Below are positions 1 through 5,006 of a stretch of DNA of 7,338 nt, piece by piece. The DNA comes from Bacillota bacterium (lineage in GTDB: Bacteria > Bacillota > Clostridia > Saccharofermentanales > UBA5734): the NCBI GenBank assembly GCA_023438965.1, contig JAEXPB010000352.1, forward strand, positions 1 to 7,338, read 5' to 3'. Positions within the stretch are counted from its first letter, which is position 1. The number at the start of each line of letters is the position of its first letter. Under the pieces are notes generated by a model. It saw only the letters and a list, made by a program, of their open reading frames with translations, was not told where the DNA came from and made no database searches. The position numbers and the translations under genes are program-made.

Positions 1-88
1 CGTTCATACCCTTGATCATCAACTGCCGGAGGATGTTCTCGTCATCGACAGCCGGACCCAATGTGCAGATGATTTTGGTCTTTTTCAT
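1..88 (-). CDS. pyk: Pyruvate kinase, N-terminal fragment (runs off the window)
   Basis: The first 29 residues read MKKTKIICTLGPAVDDENIL and continue to KGMN. The KTKIICTLGPA segment is the hallmark first strand of pyruvate kinase, which transfers phosphate from phosphoenolpyruvate to ADP at the end of glycolysis in the cytoplasm. The start at 88 is chosen because GAGG (minus strand, 97-94) lies six bases upstream. An in-frame ATG at 100 would add only four residues and would overlap that ribosome binding site. Catalytic residues and the C-terminal allosteric domain lie outside the window, so intactness cannot be judged. The gene is divergent from the cysteine synthase gene and has its own promoter and a hairpin-rich leader. 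The main uncertainty is the short length seen; the motif itself is very characteristic. Confidence 0.86.
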   Translation of the reverse strand, partial: MKKTKIICTLGPAVDDENILRQLMIKGMN

Positions 89-104
89 CCAGCACCTCAT
101 TTCT

Positions 105-135
105 TGCCGCTAGCGGCATACCGGGACATCCCCGG
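105..135 (-). promoter_or_regulatory. Two hairpins in the pyruvate kinase leader
   Basis: Two inverted repeats sit side by side between the predicted transcription start and the ribosome binding site. A perfect 14-base palindrome TGCCGCTAGCGGCA occupies 105-118. A 5-bp stem CCGGG/CCCGG with a five-base loop occupies 121-135. No T-run follows, so they do not look like a terminator. The palindrome could be a repressor operator just downstream of the promoter, or an mRNA structure affecting stability or translation. Function is inferred only. Confidence 0.4.
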
Positions 136-152
136 CGATTTGGAACAACCTT

Positions 153-182
153 ATTATAAGCCCGCTGCTTCGCCGCTGTCGA
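153..182 (-). promoter_or_regulatory. Promoter of pyruvate kinase gene
   Basis: Read on the minus strand, TCGACA (182-177, 5/6 match to TTGACA) is followed after 18 bases by a perfect TATAAT (158-153). Transcription would start near 146, giving a leader of roughly 58 bases before the ATG at 88. This is the best-looking promoter in the window together with that of the AraC gene. Direct sequence observation; activity is inferred. Confidence 0.65.
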
Positions 183-258
183 TGGCCGCCGCCTGGCGCA
201 GCGCGGCGATGAGCCCCTGGCGGGCGATGGCGGGCCGGTCTGCCGGTGCAGCCGAATA

Positions 259-287
259 TTGACGGCCAGCCGGAAAAGGTACAAAAT
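259..287 (+). promoter_or_regulatory. Candidate promoter of the cysteine synthase gene
   Basis: TTGACG (259-264, 5/6) is followed after 17 bases by CAAAAT (282-287, 4/6). An overlapping TACAAA (280-285) would give a 15-base spacer. The -35 is good and the -10 mediocre. The position, about 50 bases before the ATG at 344, is sensible. I see no T-box or S-box hallmark in the short leader. The stretch 160-258 between this promoter and that of pyruvate kinase is GC-rich and shows nothing recognisable. Confidence 0.4.
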
Positions 288-343
288 ACGGAAAGGCGGC
301 GCCGAAGGCCTTGCCAAATCAAGACAGCAGGAGAGCCAGACCC

Positions 344-1246
344 ATGATCACGGAAAGCATACTGGATATTATCGGCAATACCCCGATGGTCAGCTTGCGG
401 AAGCTAACCGGCCTGAATATTTTCGCCAAAGCAGAGTACCTGAATCCTGGCGGCAGCATCAAGGACCGGGTTGCCAAATATATGATCGAACAGGCCGAAG
501 CGCGGGGGATCCTGAAACCAGGCATGACCATCATGGAATGCACATCCGGCAACACCGGCATCGGGATCGCCCTGGTCGGCGTCCAGAAGGGCTATCGGGT
601 GGTCATCGTCATGCCGGAGAACATGAGCGAGGAACGGAAGAAGATCATCCTGGCCCTGGGCGCCGAACTGATCCTGACCAAGGCCGAGGACAGCATCGGC
701 GGCGCCGTCAGCGAGGTCGAATGCCAGAAATGCCGTGATCCGCTGATTTTTGTCCCCCAGCAATTCGAGAACACGGACAATCCGCGCATCCACTACATGA
801 CAACCGCGCAGGAGATCTGGGAGCAAATGGACGGCCGGGTGGACGTTTTTGTATCCGGGCTGGGCAGCGGCGGCACGCTCGAAGGCGTCGGCCGATTTAT
901 CCGGGAACATAATCCGCATGCCAGGATCATTGCTGTCGAGCCGAAGAACGTATCGGCCCTGCTGGGCCACGAGCCGGGCCTGCACAAGATCCAGGGCATC
1001 GGCGACGGATTCATCCCCAGTGTCCTCGATGTCGGGCTGATCGACGACGTGATCGAAGTGACCGACGACGACGCGATGGGCACTGCGCGCGAACTGGCCC
1101 GCGGGCAAGGCATCCTGGTCGGGACATCATCCGGCGCCAATGTCTGGGCGGCCCGGCAGGCAGCCCGGCAGTACGGCGAAGACAAACGCATCGTCACCAT
1201 CCTGCCGGACCGGGTGGAGCGGTATTTCAGCACATCGCTGATTTAG
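344..1246 (+). CDS. cysK: Cysteine synthase family (O-acetylserine sulfhydrylase, PLP-dependent)
   Basis: This 300-residue protein belongs to the PLP fold-type II cysteine synthase/cystathionine beta-synthase family. It makes cysteine from O-acetylserine and sulfide in the cytoplasm. Visible landmarks are NPGGSIKDR (residues 34-42), whose Lys40 should form the PLP Schiff base; TSGNTG (67-72), the substrate and carboxylate loop; GSGGT (174-178), the phosphate-binding loop; GIGDGFIP; and GTSSGAN (260-266), whose Ser contacts the PLP ring nitrogen. Length fits the family (about 300-325). The ATG at 344 is preferred over an upstream TTG at 311 because AGGAGA (329-334) sits nine bases before it. 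The C-terminus LPDRVERYFSTSLI aligns with the usual CysK ending. No CBS regulatory domain follows. A related activity, such as O-acetylserine-dependent cystathionine beta-synthase, cannot be excluded. It is likely co-transcribed with the acetyltransferase 16 bases downstream. Confidence 0.92.
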   Translation: MITESILDIIGNTPMVSLRKLTGLNIFAKAEYLNPGGSIKDRVAKYMIEQAEARGILKPGMTIMECTSGNTGIGIALVGVQKGYRVVIVMPENMSEERKKIILALGAELILTKAEDSIGGAVSEVECQKCRDPLIFVPQQFENTDNPRIHYMTTAQEIWEQMDGRVDVFVSGLGSGGTLEGVGRFIREHNPHARIIAVEPKNVSALLGHEPGLHKIQGIGDGFIPSVLDVGLIDDVIEVTDDDAMGTARELARGQGILVGTSSGANVWAARQAARQYGEDKRIVTILPDRVERYFSTSLI

Positions 1247-1262
1247 CAGGAGGCGACACAAT

Positions 1263-1805
1263 ATGAAATATTTCAAGAAGCTTGTTGGCCGGCGGATCTA
1301 CCTGTCCCCGATGAATGTCGAGGATGCCGAAACTTATGTCCGCTGGCTGAGTGATCCGGCCGTATCCGATAATCTGGGCAGTACCAGCCATGTCATCGCC
1401 CTGAGCGGCGAGAAGGACTGGATCACCCAGAACGCCGGCAAGCCCTTGCTGGCCATTGTCAAGCTGGATAATGACGAATTGATCGGCAACTGCGGCATCC
1501 AGAGCATCGACCAGGTCCGGCAGTGCGCCGAGGTCGGCCTGTTTATCGGCGACGAAAAGAACCGCGGCCAGGGCTATGGCGGCGAGGTTCTGCAATTGTT
1601 GCTCGATTACGGCTTCGGTTGCCTGAATCTGCATAATATCATGCTGCGGGTCTTCGCCTTTAACGAACGGGCGATTGCCTGCTACAAGAAAGCCGGTTTC
1701 CGGGAGATCGGCCGCCGTCGCCAGGCTTATTTCCTGCACGGGAAATACCATGACGAGATCTTTATGGATGTCCTGCGCGAGGAGCATATCCTGGCCGGTC
1801 AATAA
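1263..1805 (+). CDS. GNAT-family N-acetyltransferase (RimJ/RimL type)
   Basis: This 180-residue protein has the GNAT fold, which transfers an acetyl group from acetyl-CoA to an amine. Its layout is that of the RimJ/RimL/SpeG-like branch. The N-terminus has GRRIYLSPMNVEDAETYVRW. The acetyl-CoA pyrophosphate loop is RGQGYG (residues 101-106, fitting R-x-x-G-x-G). The C-terminal signature has LNLHNIMLRVFAFNERAIAC followed by YKKAGF. The substrate (ribosomal protein, polyamine, antibiotic or amino acid) cannot be read from sequence. A perfect AGGAGG (1248-1253) lies nine bases before the ATG. The gene begins 16 bases after the cysteine synthase stop, so the two are probably one transcript. No link between its chemistry and cysteine synthesis is evident. 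Confidence 0.86.
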   Translation: MKYFKKLVGRRIYLSPMNVEDAETYVRWLSDPAVSDNLGSTSHVIALSGEKDWITQNAGKPLLAIVKLDNDELIGNCGIQSIDQVRQCAEVGLFIGDEKNRGQGYGGEVLQLLLDYGFGCLNLHNIMLRVFAFNERAIACYKKAGFREIGRRRQAYFLHGKYHDEIFMDVLREEHILAGQ

Positions 1806-1813
1806 ACGGCCAG

Positions 1814-1843
1814 TTGACGGCGGCGCCGGCTTTGCCGGATAAT
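1814..1843 (+). promoter_or_regulatory. Candidate promoter of the DUF2628-like/gpmI pair
   Basis: TTGACG (1814-1819, 5/6) and GATAAT (1838-1843, 5/6) are separated by 18 bases. They lie in the 79-base gap after the acetyltransferase stop. The start site would fall near 1850, about 35 bases before the first possible ATG. A 5-bp stem CCGGC/GCCGG with loop TTT (1826-1838) lies within the spacer; without a T-run it is not a convincing terminator. The gap suggests that the DUF2628-like gene and gpmI can be transcribed independently of the two upstream genes. Confidence 0.5.
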
Positions 1844-1884
1844 CAGGACAGGACGGGCCGAATACTGTTGGCAGGAGGATCAGC

Positions 1885-2433
1885 ATGATGAATGAACAGC
1901 CGAATCCCGCTCCGGATACCCAGGATAGCGACGCGCTGAAGCTGGCCGGTGTTTGCGGCTACGACCGCGACCATCTGCTGTTGATCGGTCGGAACCGGCG
2001 CTATTACCTGACCCGCTTCCGCGCCATGCAGGAGCGGCGGTCCGCGGTCAGCCTCAATCTGTCCGCCCTTTTGCTCGGACCTTTCTGGCTGTTGTACCGG
2101 AAGATGCAATTCCTCGGCCTGATCCTGCTGCTGGCCGAATTTACGCCTCTGTATGTCCACAGTTTCCTGTTTCTGGGCGTGATCCTGGCCATAGCGGCGG
2201 TTCTGGGCTTGTTCGGCAATGACATCTACCGCTGGAAAATCGAGCGGGTGGTCCGGAAAAACCAGGCCGCCGCTCCGGAATGGAAGCACGGCTATCTGCA
2301 GATCATCGGCGGTACGAGCCTGGTGCCGATTTTCCTGGCTTTGGCGCTCTGTGTCCTGTCGGCGCTCGCTTTGGCGGCCAAAGGCGTGATGCCGGTCCTG
2401 GTCAACGACCTCAGCCGGCTGGGAGGTAATTAA
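1885..2433 (+). CDS. DUF2628-like small membrane protein
   Basis: The predicted product is 182 residues. A hydrophilic N-terminal stretch of about 55 residues ends in YYLTRFRAMQERR. A hydrophobic block opens with LSALLLGPFWLLYRKM (residues 59-74), which matches the aromatic 'N-x-x-A-x-x-x-x-P-F-W-x-x-Y-R-K-M' signature of DUF2628 proteins. Hydrophobic segments at roughly 57-70, 75-91, 93-110 and 142-166 predict an inner-membrane protein with about four passes. The RWKIERVVRK stretch would lie in a loop. The function of the family is unknown to me. AGGAGG (1873-1878) precedes two consecutive ATG codons, 1885 (6-base spacing) and 1888 (9 bases); either could be used. The stop is one base before the gpmI start, so gpmI is probably translationally coupled to it. 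Confidence 0.77.
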   Translation: MMNEQPNPAPDTQDSDALKLAGVCGYDRDHLLLIGRNRRYYLTRFRAMQERRSAVSLNLSALLLGPFWLLYRKMQFLGLILLLAEFTPLYVHSFLFLGVILAIAAVLGLFGNDIYRWKIERVVRKNQAAAPEWKHGYLQIIGGTSLVPIFLALALCVLSALALAAKGVMPVLVNDLSRLGGN

Positions 2434-2434
2434 A

Positions 2435-4021
2435 ATGAAGACCATCAGACCGGTTACCCTGATTATCATGGATGGCGTCGGCATCAATCCCAGCGCCTAC
2501 GGCAATGCAGTCCAGGCTGCCCTGAAGCCGATGCTCGACCGGCTCAGCCAGACCTGTCCGTACACCACGATCACCGCGCACGGCAAAGCCGTCGGCCTGC
2601 CTTCCGACGACGATATGGGCAACAGCGAAGTCGGGCACAACGCCCTCGGCTGCGGCCAGATCTACGCCCAGGGCGCCCGGCTGGTCAACGAGTCGATTGC
2701 CAGCGGCAAGCTGTATACCTCGGCGACCTGGCGCAAGATCATCGGCAATTGCCTGGCGCAGCAGTCGACGCTGCATTTCATCGGGCTGCTCTCCGACGGC
2801 AATGTCCATTCCAACATCGCCCATTTGCTCTCGATGCTCAAGGCAGCCAAAATCCAGGGCGTGCGCCGGACCCGCGTGCACATCCTGCTCGACGGGCGCG
2901 ATGTGGAAGCCACGTCGGCCCTGAAATACGTGAATGAGCTCGAGGATTGCCTGGCCGCGCTGAACGACGGCACGTTCGACGGCCGGATCGCTTCCGGCGG
3001 CGGCCGGATGAAGATCACGATGGACCGCTATGAAGCCAACTGGGGCATGGTCCAGACCGGCTGGGCAACCCATGTCCTGGGTCAGGGCCGGCAATTCGCC
3101 AGCGCGGCGGCGGCGATCACCGCCTATCGGGAAGAGTACGGCGTGATCGACCAGGACCTGCCGCCATTTGTCATCGCGGCGGATGGACAGCCGGTCGGAC
3201 CGATTCTCGACCATGACAGCGTCATTCTGTTCAACTTCCGCGGCGACCGGGCAATCGAAATCAGCAAGGCATTCGAATACGACGACTTCAACGGATTCGA
3301 CCGCGTACGCCGGCCGCAAGTGGTTTACGCCGGCATGCTGCAATATGACGGCGATCTGAAACTGCCGCAGGAGTTCCTGGTCAGCCCGCCGGACATCCGG
3401 AACACTTTGTCCGAGCTGCTGGTGCGGCAGGGCTGCCGCCAGTTCGCCCTGTCCGAAACGCAGAAATACGGCCATGTGACCTATTTCTGGAATGGCAACC
3501 GCAGCGGCAAGTTCGATGAACAGCTGGAGGATTTTGTCGAGATCCCATCGGACCGGGTGCCTTTTGAGCAACGGCCCTGGATGAAGGCGGCGGAAATCAC
3601 CGACCGGCTGATCGAAGCCCTGCGCGACGGGCAGTACCAATTCCTGCGGGTCAATTTCCCCAACGGCGACATGGTGGGCCATACCGGACATTTCGCTGCT
3701 GCCGTCACGGCGGTCAACACGGTCGACCTCAGCCTGGAACGGATAGTCCGGGTGATCGATGAGACCGGCGGTATCCTGCTGGTCACCGCCGACCATGGCA
3801 ATGCCGACGAAATGCTGGAGAAGGCCCAGAAGGGCGAGGTGCCGAAGCCGAAAACCGCCCATACCCTGAATCCGGTGCCGTTTGTTATTTACGACCCGCA
3901 GGAGCGGCATGAATTGAAAACCGGCTCATTCGGCCTGGCCAACGTGGCGGCTACCATTGCGGAGCTGCTCGGTCTGCCGGTGCCGCCGATGTGGGAAACG
4001 AGCCTGCTGCGGCAGGATTGA
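2435..4021 (+). CDS. gpmI: 2,3-bisphosphoglycerate-independent phosphoglycerate mutase
   Basis: This 528-residue enzyme interconverts 3- and 2-phosphoglycerate in glycolysis and gluconeogenesis, using two Mn ions and a phosphoserine intermediate. The full alkaline-phosphatase-superfamily set is visible: metal-binding Asp13 in LIIMDGVG; the catalytic Ser64 in MGNSEVGH (61-68); LLDGRD in the substrate-binding phosphotransferase domain; NFRGDRA contributing arginines; Asp412 and His416 in NGDMVGHTG; Asp453 and His454 in TADHGNADEM; and His476 in KTAHTLNPVPF. Length is slightly above the usual 505-515. The middle domain reads GGGRMKITMDRYEANWGMVQ rather than the commoner SGRYYAMDRDxRWER, so this is a divergent branch that looks functional. 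GGGAGG (2421-2426) lies inside the preceding gene, eight bases before the ATG, and the intergenic distance is one base, so the pair is an operon. It ends 11 bases from the convergent AraC gene. Confidence 0.96.
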   Translation: MKTIRPVTLIIMDGVGINPSAYGNAVQAALKPMLDRLSQTCPYTTITAHGKAVGLPSDDDMGNSEVGHNALGCGQIYAQGARLVNESIASGKLYTSATWRKIIGNCLAQQSTLHFIGLLSDGNVHSNIAHLLSMLKAAKIQGVRRTRVHILLDGRDVEATSALKYVNELEDCLAALNDGTFDGRIASGGGRMKITMDRYEANWGMVQTGWATHVLGQGRQFASAAAAITAYREEYGVIDQDLPPFVIAADGQPVGPILDHDSVILFNFRGDRAIEISKAFEYDDFNGFDRVRRPQVVYAGMLQYDGDLKLPQEFLVSPPDIRNTLSELLVRQGCRQFALSETQKYGHVTYFWNGNRSGKFDEQLEDFVEIPSDRVPFEQRPWMKAAEITDRLIEALRDGQYQFLRVNFPNGDMVGHTGHFAAAVTAVNTVDLSLERIVRVIDETGGILLVTADHGNADEMLEKAQKGEVPKPKTAHTLNPVPFVIYDPQERHELKTGSFGLANVAATIAELLGLPVPPMWETSLLRQD

Positions 4022-4023
4022 CG

Positions 4024-4056
4024 CGGACCGGATCAGGCCGGAAAGCCTGGCGTCCG
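4024..4056. terminator. Compound hairpin at the gpmI/AraC convergent junction
   Basis: An outer stem CGGAC (4024-4028) pairs with GTCCG (4052-4056). An inner stem CAGGC (4034-4038) pairs with GCCTG (4045-4049) around loop cggaaa. It straddles the 11-base gap between two convergent stop codons, where a shared bidirectional terminator would be expected. No T-run follows on either strand, so a classical intrinsic terminator is not shown. Low confidence. Confidence 0.28.
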
Positions 4057-4851
4057 AATTTCCCGCGGCGAATGGCCGGTTAGTTTTTTAAACAAGGCGC
4101 TGAAATAGAAAATGTCGCCAAAACCCAGCTGCTCAGCTATTTCGGCCACTGTGCCGGCGCCGTTGGCCAGCAGACTGCGAGCCTGACGGATGCGCAGCTG
4201 GTTTCGGTAGGCCATCGGCGACAGCCCCTTGCAACGGACGAAGATCCGGCGGAACTGGGACTCGCTCAGCCGGCACAGGCGGGCCAGCTGAGCGGTCGGC
4301 ACTTCTTCGGCGATATGCTGCTCGAGGTAAAGTACCGCCGGCCGGATGCCGGCATAGCCCTGGCGATCCAGGGCTGCGGCCTGCAAGTCCTGGACCAGCT
4401 GGGCCAGAAGCTCATAGAGGATGGCCGCGCTGCGCAATTCGCTGCCCAGGCTGCCCTGGCGGACGGCCTGCACCAATTCACCCGTTTTCAAAGCATAAAA
4501 AGCGGACGGCTGCGTCACCACCGCCAAGGGCTCATCAGTCAGGGCCAGGCGTCGGCCTTCGGCATCCTGCAGGATGAAGTTGATCAGGATGTACGTGACC
4601 GTTGCCGTCAGTACCTCGAACGTATAATGGCTGCCTTCCGGCAGATAAGCCAGATCGCCGCCGGCCAGCTCGAACGAAGTCTGGCAATGATAACGACAGC
4701 GCCCGTCCTGGATAAAAACGAAGCCGCTATTGGCGCGTCCGGCGGCAGTGGTGACAAAGGACCGCGCCTGGGACACCTTCGGCACCGCAGAAATGGCGTA
4801 CACCCCTAAATGGCTATTGGTCAAGGCTTGGAGAAATTGGTCGGCCATCAT
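4033..4851 (-). CDS. AraC-family transcriptional regulator
   Basis: This 272-residue protein has an N-terminal cupin-like sensor region, with GFVFIQDGRCRYHCQ and GGDLAYLPEGSHYTF (about residues 43-80) as the typical beta strands and turn. A C-terminal AraC DNA-binding domain carries two helix-turn-helix units. The first is at VPTAQLARLCRLSESQFRRI; the second is at TVAEIAEQLGFGDIFYFSAL followed by FKKLTGHSPREIR. Such proteins bind a small ligand, usually a sugar, and activate a neighbouring catabolic gene. Here the neighbour is the divergently transcribed GH42-like glycosidase, so it is probably its activator; the ligand is unknown. The start is ATG 4851 (or the adjacent ATG at 4848), preceded by an exceptionally long Shine-Dalgarno sequence. 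Length and motif order are normal and no damage is seen. Confidence 0.92.
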   Translation of the reverse strand: MMADQFLQALTNSHLGVYAISAVPKVSQARSFVTTAAGRANSGFVFIQDGRCRYHCQTSFELAGGDLAYLPEGSHYTFEVLTATVTYILINFILQDAEGRRLALTDEPLAVVTQPSAFYALKTGELVQAVRQGSLGSELRSAAILYELLAQLVQDLQAAALDRQGYAGIRPAVLYLEQHIAEEVPTAQLARLCRLSESQFRRIFVRCKGLSPMAYRNQLRIRQARSLLANGAGTVAEIAEQLGFGDIFYFSALFKKLTGHSPREIRTPGFPA

Positions 4852-4863
4852 GGATCACCTCCT
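4851..4863 (-). promoter_or_regulatory. Unusually long Shine-Dalgarno sequence of the AraC gene
   Basis: On the minus strand the bases AGGAGGTGATCCA run into the start codon ATG at 4851. The plus-strand complement TGGATCACCTCCT is identical to the conserved 3' tail of bacterial 16S rRNA, giving 13 potential base pairs with the anti-Shine-Dalgarno region. The core AGGAGG is six bases from ATG 4851 and nine from ATG 4848. The other genes here have only 5-6 base cores. Confidence 0.75.
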
Positions 4864-4876
4864 GGCTCTCGCCGTC

Positions 4877-4906
4877 ATCATAACCGCCGCGGCGGCGCTT
4901 TGTCAA
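4877..4906 (-). promoter_or_regulatory. Promoter of the AraC-family regulator gene
   Basis: On the minus strand a perfect TTGACA (4906-4901) is followed after 18 bases by TATGAT (4882-4877, 5/6). The start site would be near 4870, leaving a leader of about 20 bases that is almost filled by the ribosome binding site. A near-consensus promoter suggests steady expression, possibly limited by the inverted repeat overlapping its -35. Confidence 0.62.
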
Positions 4907-4924
4907 TCAAACATGCGCGTTTGA
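4907..4924. promoter_or_regulatory. Inverted repeat in the regulator/glycosidase control region (candidate operator)
   Basis: TCAAAC (4907-4912) and GTTTGA (4919-4924) form a perfect 6-bp inverted repeat around ATGCGC. It directly abuts the -35 of the regulator gene (4901-4906). A second, outward-facing TTGACA (4921-4926) overlaps its right arm. The position is suitable for a DNA-binding protein, most simply the adjacent AraC-family protein. AraC sites are more often direct repeats, so this assignment is tentative. Confidence 0.4.
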
Positions 4925-4950
4925 CACAAGTAATGCGGATCGGCTCCATG

Positions 4951-4977
4951 TTCAAGGCACCGACAGCGCGGTATGCT
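4951..4977 (+). promoter_or_regulatory. Weak candidate promoter of the glycosidase gene
   Basis: TATGCT (4972-4977, 4/6) lies 15 bases after TTCAAG (4951-4956, 3/6) and about 30 bases before the start codon. The perfect TTGACA at 4921-4926 has no acceptable -10 at 15-19 bases. A poor promoter is what one expects for an activator-dependent gene, but the hexamers alone are weak evidence. Confidence 0.3.
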
Positions 4978-5006
4978 AAAAGCAAAAACACAGGAGCGTG
5001 ATGATC

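Noticed and set aside
404..1108. Long antisense open frames opposite the cysteine synthase, gpmI and glycosidase genes
   Set aside because: These are shadows produced by GC-rich codon use. They lack ribosome binding sites and known motifs, while the sense frames hold full enzyme signatures.
4070..4093. T-run after a GC-rich stretch as a gpmI terminator (TAGTTTTTTAAAC)
   Set aside because: It lies inside the AraC coding region and no adequate stem precedes the T-run.
4851..4863. Fragment of a 16S rRNA gene
   Set aside because: Only 13 bases match and they sit exactly where a ribosome binding site is needed. Flanking bases do not continue as rRNA.
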